DNA of 64,000 nt from Porphyrobacter sp. LM 6 (GTDB lineage: Bacteria > Pseudomonadota > Alphaproteobacteria > Sphingomonadales > Sphingomonadaceae): contig NZ_CP017113.1 of NCBI RefSeq assembly GCF_001720465.1, positions 1,674,001 through 1,738,000 of the forward strand. The letters are read 5' to 3'. The translations under genes and the position numbers were made by a program. Position 1 is the first letter of the stretch; every line of letters starts with the position of its first letter. The notes under the pieces were generated by a model, which did not search any database, had not been told where the DNA came from, and worked only from the letters and a program-made list of their open reading frames with translations. Shown one piece after another: positions 18,218-26,403 of the stretch.

Positions 18218-20133
18218 CAGGCTTCCACCACCAAAGGGCCTCGGGTGCAACGTGCCTGACAGGCGAGCACATAGCCTTGTGCCCTGTCGTCGGGGTCGAG
18301 ACCGGTCTCGGTCTCCATCGCGATTTCCCCTGCTAGCAGGCGGGTAACGCAAACCCCGCATTCGCCGACCCGGCACGAATAGGGGATCTCAACACCGGCT
18401 GTTTCGGCAGCCTCGAGGATCGTCTCGTCGGTGTGGAGTGGCGCCGAAACGCCGGCTACCGAGAAGGTTACCGTAGTTGCCGCCAACCGTGCACGGGCCG
18501 ACGCAGCGGGCGGGGGGGCCGCCTGCGCGGCACTCTGCTCGCCAGGTTCATCGATCGGCAGCGAAGCGGGTCCGAACGCCTCGCTGAATATCTGCGCCTC
18601 GGGCACCCCGATCTGCATCAGGATTTCGCGCATGGCGGCCATCATTGGCGGTGGCCCGCACAGATGGACGCGCCGTCCGACGATTTCGGGAACCGCGCTT
18701 TCAAGCAACTCGCGGGTGATGTGTCCTTTGGGTCCATGCCAGACCGTTCCCGGCGATCGTTCCATCGATGCAAAGACACTGAGATTGGGGTGGCGGCGCT
18801 CGAGCTGTTCGATCTCCTCCCGGAAGACAAATTCGTCGGTCGAGCGGGCTGCGAAGACGAAGAAAATCTCGCCGGGCCAGGCCGTATCGGTCAGGAAGCG
18901 CAGTACTGACATCATCGGCGTGATGCCGACGCCGCCGGCAATCAGAACGATGCTCTCAGCATCGCTCCCGGTGAAGGTGAAACGGCCGAATGGTCCTGCA
19001 ATTTGAACCAGGTCGCCGGTCGTGACGCTATCGTGCAGATGGCGTGAGACAGCGCCCTGCGTCTCGCGCTTGATGGTCAATTCAACATAGGCGCGCTGCG
19101 TCGGTGAAGAGGCGATCGTGTATGACCGCTTGGCTTTGGTGCCGTCCTCCTTCAATACTTCGATTTGCAGGAACTGGCCGGGCAGGAAGTCGAAAGGAAG
19201 CCGATCGGAGCCTGGGAGCACCAAGCGGAAGGTCTTGACTGTCGGCGTTTCGTTGAAGATCTGGGCGACGCGCAGCTCGCCGCTCCAGGGGCGAGGTTTG
19301 CCCGTGGGGGCAAGACCAGACAAATCCGGTTGGCGTGTCGGCCAGACTGCAGGGCTCGAGATGCGCTGGCTGGCGGCATCCTGGCCTGGGGCGACCGGTG
19401 CCGGGCTCGTCAAGTCGGCTACCGGGCCCGCGTGCGGAACCGGGACGACAAGTGCCCTTACTCGCCGTAGCCGCAGCATCTGCAGAGCTAACAGCGCTCC
19501 CAATGCGAGCAGGGTGGCTGCCATGAACAGCCAGTGTCCCGGCGCAAGGCCCCACAGCCGTCCGGTGTTCGAAGTGCTCGCATCGCGGGGTGTGAGCCCG
19601 GTCTCCTTGCGAAACCAGTCATTCGCCGCGCTGTCGCTGTTTTTTTGGCCTGCTAGTACGGCGATCATGGCCGATCCGCTTTCAATCAGCGTCGCTGCCT
19701 CGCGAAGCTGGTTGGCCATCTCAATCCCGTCAGGCTGTTCCGGACCATGGGCTTTGCTTGTGATCTCGCTGGCAATGCTCAAGCCGCGGTGAAGTCGCGC
19801 ATTCGCTTGCGCCGCGGCATCCTTTCGCGCAGCCTCATCGAGTTCGGGCAGTGCCAGAAAAGCGGAATAGCTGCTGAACTGCTGGCTCAGCTGACTCTCG
19901 CCGCCTGTCATCTGTTCCATCATTTCGCTCATGGGGCTGGCGCGGCTCATGCTGGATTGCGCCGGAACGTCAGACTGGGCCACTGGCCTCTCCGCGCTCG
20001 CCGACGCGGCTTTGCCACCGGGATGGTGCGCGGTGTGATTGGCGACAGATTGTGCGGCTGCCGCCTGGCCGATGACGGCCGCAGCCGCGATGAAGAGTAT
20101 CCGCGCCGGGCGTTCTGCGAAGACGAAGTTCAT
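18217..20133 (-). CDS. Membrane-anchored FAD/NAD(P) oxidoreductase fused to a 2Fe-2S ferredoxin
   Basis: A 638-aa fusion. Residues 1-27 are a signal sequence; 28-198 a helical, Met/His-containing periplasmic segment (MSEMMEQMTGG); 199-222 a membrane span (GHWLFMAATLLALGALLALQM); 285-520 a ferredoxin-NADP+-reductase-like module with FAD motif RSYT (336-339), NAD(P) motif GVGITPMMS (401-409) and CGPPPMM (492-498); and 550-638 a plant-type 2Fe-2S domain with CRVGECGVC (Cys587, 592, 595) and Cys625. The order matches phthalate-dioxygenase-reductase-type modules tethered to the membrane. It is probably the electron entry point, taking electrons from NAD(P)H to the cytochrome b-like protein next to it (1-nt overlap). 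I know of no named family with this N-terminal domain. Confidence 0.8.
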   Translation of the reverse strand: MNFVFAERPARILFIAAAAVIGQAAAAQSVANHTAHHPGGKAASASAERPVAQSDVPAQSSMSRASPMSEMMEQMTGGESQLSQQFSSYSAFLALPELDEAARKDAAAQANARLHRGLSIASEITSKAHGPEQPDGIEMANQLREAATLIESGSAMIAVLAGQKNSDSAANDWFRKETGLTPRDASTSNTGRLWGLAPGHWLFMAATLLALGALLALQMLRLRRVRALVVPVPHAGPVADLTSPAPVAPGQDAASQRISSPAVWPTRQPDLSGLAPTGKPRPWSGELRVAQIFNETPTVKTFRLVLPGSDRLPFDFLPGQFLQIEVLKEDGTKAKRSYTIASSPTQRAYVELTIKRETQGAVSRHLHDSVTTGDLVQIAGPFGRFTFTGSDAESIVLIAGGVGITPMMSVLRFLTDTAWPGEIFFVFAARSTDEFVFREEIEQLERRHPNLSVFASMERSPGTVWHGPKGHITRELLESAVPEIVGRRVHLCGPPPMMAAMREILMQIGVPEAQIFSEAFGPASLPIDEPGEQSAAQAAPPPAASARARLAATTVTFSVAGVSAPLHTDETILEAAETAGVEIPYSCRVGECGVCVTRLLAGEIAMETETGLDPDDRAQGYVLACQARCTRGPLVVEA

Positions 20134-20159
20134 GTCACGCCAATTGCCGGCCCAATTGC

Positions 20160-20501
20160 CTACATGTCGCTCATTGGCATCGGATCCGCCTTGTCCTTGG
20201 GCGCAGGCTCGGGAGCGGGCTTGTTCCCCATGCCCTTCATCGCGTGGCCGTGGGCGCCGTCCGGCCCCATCTGGTCAGTGGGCATCGCCCCGTCCTGCAT
20301 GGAATCGTGCATGGCCTGACCCTCGTTCATCTGATCGTGCATTTCGCGGGCAACTTCTGACGCATTGTCTTCCGGAATGCTGGTATCGGTACTGGTGGCA
20401 GCGACATTGTCGGCCTCTGACGCCGGGCTACAGGCACCGAGCGCTGCGGCGTTCACGAGCGCCGATACAATCGGGGTCCATTTGTGGCTTAGCAAAGTCA
20501 T
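20160..20501 (-). CDS. Met/His-rich lipoprotein
   Basis: 113 aa. A signal peptide with a lipobox-like ALGAC is followed by a disordered acidic chain rich in Met, His, Asp and Pro (EMHDQMNEGQAMHDSM, GPDGAHGHAMKGMG, DPMPMSDM). Such Met/His clusters bind Cu(I)/Ag(I) in other copper proteins. It lies 26 nt before the reductase-ferredoxin fusion on the same strand and 86 nt after the MerR gene, so it is probably the first structural gene of that operon. The function is unknown; periplasmic metal binding or delivery to the electron conduit is inference. Confidence 0.65.
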   Translation of the reverse strand: MTLLSHKWTPIVSALVNAAALGACSPASEADNVAATSTDTSIPEDNASEVAREMHDQMNEGQAMHDSMQDGAMPTDQMGPDGAHGHAMKGMGNKPAPEPAPKDKADPMPMSDM

Positions 20502-20587
20502 GATCGTTCCTTTCTTCTGAATGGGATTTCGCCGTTAAGCAGCGCTGGCTGACCAAGGCCGTGCGCGGGAGACGCCTTGCGGCTAGG

Positions 20588-21046
20588 TTAGCCAGCAACC
20601 TGCTGATGGGGGTTTTCAGACCGCTGCCTGAGCTGGCGACGGGATTGCGGATGGGCGATATACCCGAGGATCGGGCAGTCACTGACAGGCACATCCACAG
20701 GACAATCCGCAACAAGCTGAGCAAGAGCTCTTTTGATTGTTCGGAGCTGCGACAGCTTGTCTGACAGGCTGCGGATCTTCTTTTCTGTCAGTTCGACAAC
20801 CTCGGCAGCAGACTTGGCCTGAGAGTGCCGCAACGATAACAGCAGCACGATCTCGCTCAGGGTAAACCCGAGCAGCTGCGCGGTCTTGATGAAGTTGACC
20901 CGTTCGACATCGTCGCGCCCATAGATGCGATAGCCGGAGGCCGTCCGGTCGGGTTCGGGCAAAAGACCAGAGCGCTCATAATAGCGAATGGTATCGCGCC
21001 GCACGCCACATGCTGAAGCCAGCGCCCCGATGGTGTAACCTTGCAT
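20588..21046 (-). CDS. MerR-family metal-responsive regulator
   Basis: 152 aa. N-terminal HTH (IGALASACGVRRDTIRYYERSGLL) and dimerisation helix, then an effector tail with Cys115 and Cys124 in VADCPVDVPVSDCPI. The two-Cys metal loop is like that of the CueR/ZntR/CadR type, but the Cys spacing alone does not decide Cu(I) or a divalent metal. It is transcribed toward the lipoprotein and electron-conduit genes. It may also act on the MerR-type promoter at 21762-21793 that faces the Cys-rich copper-storage-like gene. Confidence 0.88.
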   Translation of the reverse strand: MQGYTIGALASACGVRRDTIRYYERSGLLPEPDRTASGYRIYGRDDVERVNFIKTAQLLGFTLSEIVLLLSLRHSQAKSAAEVVELTEKKIRSLSDKLSQLRTIKRALAQLVADCPVDVPVSDCPILGYIAHPQSRRQLRQRSENPHQQVAG

Positions 21047-21168
21047 TTGCGGCTCCTTTCAGATGGGTTCGCTTGTTCCCAGACCCGTTGGCATCGTCTC
21101 TTTGGGGCCATGCATCCATCTTGGGCTGGAGCGGGGCAGCCGCCGGCCTGCGCTGCCCCGCTCACTGC

Positions 21169-21519
21169 TCATTTGCGGCTGAGCTCGACGATGTCGTGCT
21201 CCTTGAGCTTGCCGTCGGTCACCTGCGTGCGAGCAAAATGATCATCGATGATCTCGGTGATCTTGACCTCGCCAACCTTCACCCGCTTGTAACTCGTCTG
21301 CTCGGGTCGGTGCGCGTGCCGGTACTCAACCCGGTAAACATCCAGAACCTGACCGGTCTGCGCGCCGTCGGCCTTGCCGATGCAGATCACCGGGCCCGTA
21401 TCCTCCATCGCGACGACGTGTCCGCGCATGAAAAAGCTGTGCCCCATGCCCTGGGCGATCGACGGTGAAGCGCTGATCAGCGCGGCGCCGATCAGCAGGG
21501 ATGCGAAAATTTTCTTCAT
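21169..21519 (-). CDS. Exported hypothetical protein
   Basis: 116 aa with a clear signal peptide (MKKIFASLLIGAALISASPSIA). The mature chain reads as beta-rich with alternating hydrophobics (HVVAMEDTGPVICIGK, LDVYRVEYRHAHRPE, VKVGEVKITEIIDDHFARTQV) and a basic C-terminus. One cysteine is present. I cannot assign a family, although the pattern resembles small periplasmic beta-barrel/OB folds. An SD, GGAGCAACG, precedes the ATG. It is read leftward, 122 nt before the MerR gene, and is divergent from the copper-storage-like gene. Confidence 0.65.
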   Translation of the reverse strand: MKKIFASLLIGAALISASPSIAQGMGHSFFMRGHVVAMEDTGPVICIGKADGAQTGQVLDVYRVEYRHAHRPEQTSYKRVKVGEVKITEIIDDHFARTQVTDGKLKEHDIVELSRK

Positions 21520-21833
21520 GTCACGTTGCTCCTTCGAAAAAGGCCGCCGCCGCTGTCGCAGCCAGCGATTAAACCGTTAATCATGCACGCATAATCAGCA
21601 CTTTGGGCAGACATACGTCGGGGCGAGAAGGCGCATGGTCCATGTCTGATCGCAGCACCGAACGGGCTTATGCACCTTCGACCATGGTCATAGGTCAAGG
21701 GAAATCTGGATCATTGATCTTCGTCAAAATGCGATCAGAAAAAATCCCAAAAATCGAACATTGACCCGGGACCGTAGTCCGGAGGGTAGAACGCCAAACG
21801 ACCTGACAAAGGTCTCAACTCGTTTGGAGAAAG
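21520..21833. other. Divergent intergenic region (314 bp), no gene seen
   Basis: It separates the leftward exported protein and the rightward Cys-rich gene. It is AT-richer than the surroundings. The only recognisable element is the MerR-type promoter at 21762-21793. No convincing coding frame. Confidence 0.5.
21762..21793 (+). promoter_or_regulatory. MerR-type promoter upstream of the copper-storage-like gene
   Basis: TTGACC and TAGAAC are separated by 20 bp holding the imperfect dyad GGAC-CGTA-GTCC (CCGGGACCGTAGTCCGGAGG). The overlong spacer with an internal dyad is typical of MerR regulation; the ATG at 21834 is about 40 nt downstream. Confidence 0.6.
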
Positions 21834-22169
21834 ATGATGTCGAACAACCATCTCGATTGCCTTGCCGCATGCAACGCCTGCGCAGATGCCTGCGATACTT
21901 GCACCGTCTCATGTCTCAGGTCAGATCATGTTGAGGCCATGACGCGATGCATCGAGCTCACGCTCGATTGCGCAGCCCTTTGTCGTCTCGCGGCTAGTTT
22001 CGTCGCGCGCAAAAGCAGCTTCGCCAAGCAGCTTTGTGCGCTCTGTGCGGAGGTATGCGAAAGCTGCGCCGCTGAATGCGGACAACATGCTCATGATCAC
22101 TGCCAGGCTTGTGCAGCTGCATGCCGCATATGTGCCGACGAATGCCGCAAAATGATCGCAGCTTCCTGA
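21834..22169 (+). CDS. Cys-rich four-helix-bundle copper-binding/storage protein (Csp/DUF326-like)
   Basis: 111 aa with 19 cysteines arranged as CxxC/CxxxC on predicted helices: CLAACNACADACDTCTVSC, CALCAEVCESCAAEC and CQACAAACRICADEC, plus C39, C46, C50. This is the Csp (copper storage protein, DUF326) pattern, in which cysteines lining a four-helix bundle bind many Cu(I). There is no signal peptide, so it belongs with cytosolic Csp3-like members. The start is at 21834 (MMSNN) after GGAGAAAG; the second ATG is equally possible. It lies beside the Cu(I) ATPase and a MerR-type promoter, so it probably buffers cytoplasmic copper. Confidence 0.85.
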   Translation: MMSNNHLDCLAACNACADACDTCTVSCLRSDHVEAMTRCIELTLDCAALCRLAASFVARKSSFAKQLCALCAEVCESCAAECGQHAHDHCQACAAACRICADECRKMIAAS

Positions 22170-22176
22170 TCCAGCC

Positions 22177-22216
22177 GAGGTCGCCGTCGCTCGGTTACCC
22201 GGACAACGGCGACCTC
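22177..22216. terminator. Inverted repeat after the copper-storage-like gene, possible terminator
   Basis: GAGGTCGCCGT (22177-22187) pairs perfectly with ACGGCGACCTC (22206-22216) around an 18-nt loop, 8 nt past the stop codon. There is no T-tract, so intrinsic termination is uncertain; it may act as an mRNA 3' stabiliser between the two convergent genes. Confidence 0.45.
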
Positions 22217-22365
22217 ATTCACCAACTACATCGATGGGCACCGAAGCGGCGCGACAAGCGGTCGCGCAGTCTGACTTCTTCTGGTTCTCGAGGCCAGAGA
22301 TGTTTACATCCTGCTCCGGCAGAAGTGCAAAAATCCTGGAATTCAGAAATCTGTCCTCGTAGAAG

Positions 22366-24717
22366 TCACAGAGAAATCTGTCGAAGCCGCAACGAATTGC
22401 CGATCACGCTCACCGAAGACAGCGCCATGGCCGCAGCAGCAATGATGGGTGACAGCATGATCCCGAATACGGGATAGAGTATTCCCGCTGCCACCGGAAT
22501 GCCTGCGACATTGTAGGCAAAGGCAAAGAACAGGTTTTGGCGGATGTTTTTCATGGTAGCATGGCTGAGGCGGCGAGCGCGCACAATCCCGGTCAGATCA
22601 CCTCTCAGCAAGGTTACGCCGGCGCTCTCGATCGCGACATCGGTCCCCGAACCCATCGCGATACCCACATCTGCGGCCGCCAGTGCCGGTGCATCGTTTA
22701 CTCCATCGCCGGCCATGGCGACGATGCGTCCTTCATCCCGCAGCCGTTTCACGATCGCGCTTTTCTGATCCGGTAGCACATCGGCTTCAACATCCGCAAT
22801 GCCGAGACGCCGGGCGATTGCTTCGGCGGTGACGCGATTGTCACCTGTCAGCATGATGACATGAATGCCTGCTTGAGCCAGGGCAAGGAGCGCTGCGGGC
22901 GTCGTCTGCTTGACCGGATCGGCGATGCCGATGGCGCCGGCAGCCTGGCCGTCGATGCCAAGAAAAATGGCTGTTGCGCCCTCACTGCGCAGGTCATCTG
23001 CGCGCTCCGCAAGGGCGCCCAGCTGGATGCCCTGTTCGCCAAGAAAACGAGCATTGCCCGCAACGAGGCTGCGGCCATCGACCTGGCCGATGATGCCCTT
23101 GCCGACGGGTTGATCGACATTGGTCGGCTCGCTGATCGCGAGGCCTCTGATTTCGGCTTCGCGTACAATCGCCAACGCCAGCGGATGTTCACTACTGCGT
23201 TCAAGACTGGCGGCAAGGCGAAGAAGATCGTCCTCATCGAAGCCGCGAGCGGTTTCGATGGCGACGACAGCCGGCTTGCCTTCCGTCAGTGTTCCGGTCT
23301 TGTCGACCACCAGCGTGTCGATCTTCTCCATACGCTCGAGGGCTTCAGCGTTCTTGATCAGGATGCCGGCCTGCGCGCCGCGTCCGACGCCCACCATGAT
23401 TGACATCGGCGTGGCCAGACCAAGCGCGCAGGGGCACGCGATGATCAAGACGGCCACGGCTGCGATCAGGCCATAACCCATAGCCGGTGACGGTCCGACC
23501 AGTGACCAGGAGACGAAGGCTATGGCAGCGACAGCGATGACTATTGGCACAAACCAGCCAGAAACGGTATCGGCAAGCCGCTGGATCGGTGCCCGGCTGC
23601 GCTGGGCATCGGCAACCATCTGGACAATGCGCGCGAGCATGGTATCGCGCCCGACTCGTTCCGCACGCATGATCAGACCCCCGGTCTGATTGATTGTACC
23701 GCCAACCAGTTTGGAACCAGCTTCCTTGCTCACCGGCATCGATTCCCCGGTGACCATGGATTCGTCGATCGTGCTGCGGCCCTCGACGACCGCGCCATCG
23801 ACGGGCACTTTTTCTCCCGGACGCACGCGCAACGTGTCGCCGACCAGGACCTGGTCCAGCGCAATCTCTTCATCGCTGCCATCATCGCGAACACGGCGAG
23901 CGAGCTTGGGGGAGAGATCGAGCAATGCACGAATCGCGCCGCTGGTCGTCTCCCGGGCCCGCAATTCAAGCAGCTGGCCAAGCAGGACGAGCACCGTGAT
24001 AACCGCTGCGGCTTCGAAATAGACAGCAACCGAACCGTCATCGGAGCGAAACGCTGCCGGAAATATTCCCGGCACCAGAGAGGCGGCCATGCTGTAGATC
24101 CAGGCGACCCCGGTCCCCATGGCAATCAGCGTAAACATGTTGAGACTGCGACTTTTGATCGATGCCCAACCGCGCTCAAAAAATGGCCAGCCCGCCCACA
24201 AAACCACAGGTGTTGCCAGCACCATCTGGATCAGGTTTGCAAGTTTTCCGTCCAGAACATGACGCAGGCCTGTCATGTGCCCACCCATTTCGAGCGCGAC
24301 CACCGGCAAGGCGAGCAAGAGGCCGATCGCGAAGCGGCGCTTCATATCCTTGTATTCGTCCGATGGCCCATCGCTGAGGGTCGGGGTCATTGGCTCAAGC
24401 GCCATGCCGCAGATCGGACAGCTTCCTGGGCCGGACTGCTGGATCTCCGGATGCATCGGACAGGTCCAGATTGCGTCTTCAGGAACAGGACTGTCCAGTC
24501 GCGGTGAACCGCTTATGTACCGGCCAGGATCGGCAGTGAACTTAGTAAGACAGCCCGCGCTGCAAAAAAAGTGATGGGCTCCAGCTTGGGTCACGACATG
24601 CTTTGTGGTTTCAGGATTGACCCTCATCCCGCAGACCGGATCCGTCGCCATCTTTTCTGCTGTGGAGTGAGGATCAGCATCCTCACCATGGTGACGCGGT
24701 GTCTCGGTCATAATCAT
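22366..24717 (-). CDS. Cu(I)/Ag(I)-transporting P-type ATPase (CopA/SilP-like)
   Basis: 783-aa inner-membrane ATPase that exports Cu(I) (or Ag(I)) from the cytoplasm. Before the first membrane helix there is a YHS-like domain ([13 protein letters not shown]) at 25-68 and a heavy-metal-binding domain with the CPMHPE...[10 protein letters not shown] block at 86-108, instead of the usual HMA repeats. Catalytic motifs: TGES (323-326), transmembrane CPC (428-430), DKTGTLTEG (472), the SEHPLAL nucleotide motif (509-515), [16 protein letters not shown] near 665. Two adjacent ATGs (24717, 24711) are possible starts. It is convergent with the Cys-rich copper-storage-like gene. Confidence 0.95.
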   Translation of the reverse strand: MIMTETPRHHGEDADPHSTAEKMATDPVCGMRVNPETTKHVVTQAGAHHFFCSAGCLTKFTADPGRYISGSPRLDSPVPEDAIWTCPMHPEIQQSGPGSCPICGMALEPMTPTLSDGPSDEYKDMKRRFAIGLLLALPVVALEMGGHMTGLRHVLDGKLANLIQMVLATPVVLWAGWPFFERGWASIKSRSLNMFTLIAMGTGVAWIYSMAASLVPGIFPAAFRSDDGSVAVYFEAAAVITVLVLLGQLLELRARETTSGAIRALLDLSPKLARRVRDDGSDEEIALDQVLVGDTLRVRPGEKVPVDGAVVEGRSTIDESMVTGESMPVSKEAGSKLVGGTINQTGGLIMRAERVGRDTMLARIVQMVADAQRSRAPIQRLADTVSGWFVPIVIAVAAIAFVSWSLVGPSPAMGYGLIAAVAVLIIACPCALGLATPMSIMVGVGRGAQAGILIKNAEALERMEKIDTLVVDKTGTLTEGKPAVVAIETARGFDEDDLLRLAASLERSSEHPLALAIVREAEIRGLAISEPTNVDQPVGKGIIGQVDGRSLVAGNARFLGEQGIQLGALAERADDLRSEGATAIFLGIDGQAAGAIGIADPVKQTTPAALLALAQAGIHVIMLTGDNRVTAEAIARRLGIADVEADVLPDQKSAIVKRLRDEGRIVAMAGDGVNDAPALAAADVGIAMGSGTDVAIESAGVTLLRGDLTGIVRARRLSHATMKNIRQNLFFAFAYNVAGIPVAAGILYPVFGIMLSPIIAAAAMALSSVSVIGNSLRLRQISL

Positions 24718-24842
24718 GTCCCTTGGCTAGTCTGTTGCATGTTGCGACACGATCTCGGCCCAGCAGCCGAGAGATTCGTCGCCAATCCAGCATCATTGAC
24801 GCCTGGCCTTGTCTCTCAATGCTCTGCCATCAAGACTCGCTC

Positions 24843-25274
24843 CTAGTAGCTCTTGAAGATTGTCGGCCTGGCTGTGCCAAAAGCAAAGACATGGTATCTG
24901 TCTCTTGGGCGGCCCGGTGCTTCCATTCCCGGCGAACCGAGCGGCATGCCAGCCACTGCCAAGCCCTTCACGCCCTTTGGCTTGGTGGCAAGAACGCGCT
25001 TCATGTCGGCAATGGGAACGTGACCTTCAAAGGCCATGCCGTCGATCAGCGCGGTATGGCACGACACCAGGTCTGCGGGCAGACCAATCTTGCGCTGCAA
25101 GCTTGATCGTTGCCGGTCATCGATGACCTGGACTTTGCGACCGAACGCTGAGCGCACCTGTGCGGCCCACTTTTCGCAACATCCGCAGCCCGGATCACGG
25201 TGCATGACGATGTCGTTAGCCGCCAAGGCGGATGACGACATCAGAGCGAGCAAAATCGCGAACTTCTTGACCAT
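24843..25274 (-). CDS. DUF411 periplasmic metal-binding protein (CopG-like)
   Basis: 143 aa with a signal peptide (MVKKFAILLALMSSSALA) and the DUF411 core: DPGCGCCEKWAAQVRS (vicinal CxCC metal motif), PADLVSCHTALIDG, EGHVPIADM and GLAVAGMPLGSPGME. The family is common in copper and silver resistance loci. Its start overlaps the stop of the upstream methyltransferase gene by one base, so the two are an operon under the ECF-type promoter at 26022-26048. It probably binds Cu in the periplasm. Confidence 0.9.
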   Translation of the reverse strand: MVKKFAILLALMSSSALAANDIVMHRDPGCGCCEKWAAQVRSAFGRKVQVIDDRQRSSLQRKIGLPADLVSCHTALIDGMAFEGHVPIADMKRVLATKPKGVKGLAVAGMPLGSPGMEAPGRPRDRYHVFAFGTARPTIFKSY

Positions 25275-25948
25275 TAGTGCAATCCTTTCATGATGTCTTC
25301 ACTGCTTGGCACAACAAAGATCGAAATCGTCCCTGTCGGTGTATCCAATCGATAGCCTGCCGAGATGGTGCGGCCACCAAGCTTTCCGAGCTCCGCCTCA
25401 AGGAAACCTTCGACATGGGGCTGGGTGTCGGTCTGTCCGTCTATCAACTGGATAATCCGAAAGGCTTGTCGCATGATCCAATTGGTAGGCCGGGCGTAAT
25501 CGGCAACGAACACTTTGCCGCCGGGGGCAGCAGCGGCGAACATCGCGGCGAGCCCCGTCCGCTTTCCCTCGAGTGGCACCTGATGGAATACGAGGCTCGA
25601 CACGACCTTGTTGGCCGGGCCGCAGGCTACCGCATCCTGCGCGAAACCCTTCTTCCATTCGATGGAAACGCCTGCGACTGCGGCTTTCTCTCTTGCGATC
25701 GCCAAGGCTTGCCCGTCAGGGTCAAGGCCAATGATGGTGGCTTGGGGTTCGCGCTGCTTCATGAGGATCGCAAGCGATCCGGTCCCGCACCCCACATCGA
25801 GGATCGTTTCCCCAGCCTTGGGGTCAAGCAGATCCAGCAAGGCACTGCGCCAGCGACGTTCGCGCGTCAGCAGTGCCACGCCGCGGTCATACAATTTTGT
25901 CGACGCAAATCGGCCTGCAGCCGGAGTGAAAGTTGGGGTTTCGCTCAT
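25274..25948 (-). CDS. Class I SAM-dependent methyltransferase
   Basis: 224 aa, starting MSETPTFTPAAGRF. The SAM-binding motif I is ILDVGCGTGSLAI, followed by the acidic motif II IIGLDPDGQAL, then PANKVVSSLVFHQVPL (motif IV-like). This is the UbiE/Methyltransf_25-type fold. The target is unknown. It heads the pair with DUF411 and is preceded by a copy of the TGAGGG-N15-GCGTAT promoter, so it belongs to the metal-responsive ECF regulon. A methyltransferase in such a regulon is unusual; metalloid methylation (for example arsenite) is one hypothesis, but the three-cysteine signature of ArsM is not present. Confidence 0.85.
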   Translation of the reverse strand: MSETPTFTPAAGRFASTKLYDRGVALLTRERRWRSALLDLLDPKAGETILDVGCGTGSLAILMKQREPQATIIGLDPDGQALAIAREKAAVAGVSIEWKKGFAQDAVACGPANKVVSSLVFHQVPLEGKRTGLAAMFAAAAPGGKVFVADYARPTNWIMRQAFRIIQLIDGQTDTQPHVEGFLEAELGKLGGRTISAGYRLDTPTGTISIFVVPSSEDIMKGLH

Positions 25949-26021
25949 GCTGCATCCTCGTACTGTCAATCACGGCAAGTCGCCGACTTTGCGATCGATC
26001 CCGTTGTCCACACACACACTG

Positions 26022-26048
26022 ATACGCATGTCGCCGCATTATCCCTCA
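26022..26048 (-). promoter_or_regulatory. ECF-type promoter, copy 2 (methyltransferase-DUF411 operon)
   Basis: On the reverse strand, TGAGGG (26048-26043), N15, GCGTAT (26027-26022). The hexamers and spacing are identical to the copies at 26071-26097 and 27614-27640. Confidence 0.75.
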
Positions 26049-26070
26049 CGATGGTTGGGCAAAAATTTTT

Positions 26071-26097
26071 TGAGGGATCTTATCATAAGATGCGTAT
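26071..26097 (+). promoter_or_regulatory. ECF-type promoter, copy 1 (sigma operon, autoregulation)
   Basis: TGAGGG (26071-26076), N15, GCGTAT (26092-26097), 28 nt before the first gene of the ECF trio. It is back to back with copy 2, with 22 nt between the two -35 elements. Confidence 0.75.
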
Positions 26098-26124
26098 GTG
26101 AAATGAACGTCCGGGAGATTGTAA

Positions 26125-26403
26125 ATGTATGACCTTGACCATTCGCTGCGGGCCCTTGCTGCACAGCCCATTCCCGCGCATCTCGCTATGATCGACGAGG
26201 CCGTGTTCGCAGGTCTGGAGGCACATCGGCGCGAAGTTGGTGCCGGATCCCGGCTGATGGGCCTGGCCGGCGCGTTTGCATTAGTGCTCGGCGTCATCTC
26301 CGGTACATTGGCGGATGCCAGCCCCGCGATAGCCCAGCCACTTTCGCCTTTTTCGCCTGACAATCCCCTGGCGCCCTCCACGCTGCTGGACGTTCATGCA
26401 TGA
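26125..26403 (+). CDS. Small membrane protein, putative CnrY-like anti-sigma factor
   Basis: 92 aa. A cytoplasmic N-terminal helix (DHSLRALAAQPIPAHLAMIDEAVF) is followed by one membrane span (LMGLAGAFALVLGVISGTLA, about 43-62) and a short periplasmic Pro-rich tail. Together with the two genes that follow it matches the CnrY-CnrX-CnrH layout of Cupriavidus (anti-sigma, periplasmic metal sensor, ECF sigma). The sequence itself is too short for a firm family call. Stop and next start overlap (ATGA), as is usual in this operon type. Confidence 0.65.
   Translation: MYDLDHSLRALAAQPIPAHLAMIDEAVFAGLEAHRREVGAGSRLMGLAGAFALVLGVISGTLADASPAIAQPLSPFSPDNPLAPSTLLDVHA

Noticed and set aside
22170..22365. A small RNA in the convergent gap between the copper genes
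   Set aside because: The inverted repeat is the only structure; no promoter or conserved RNA fold is evident.
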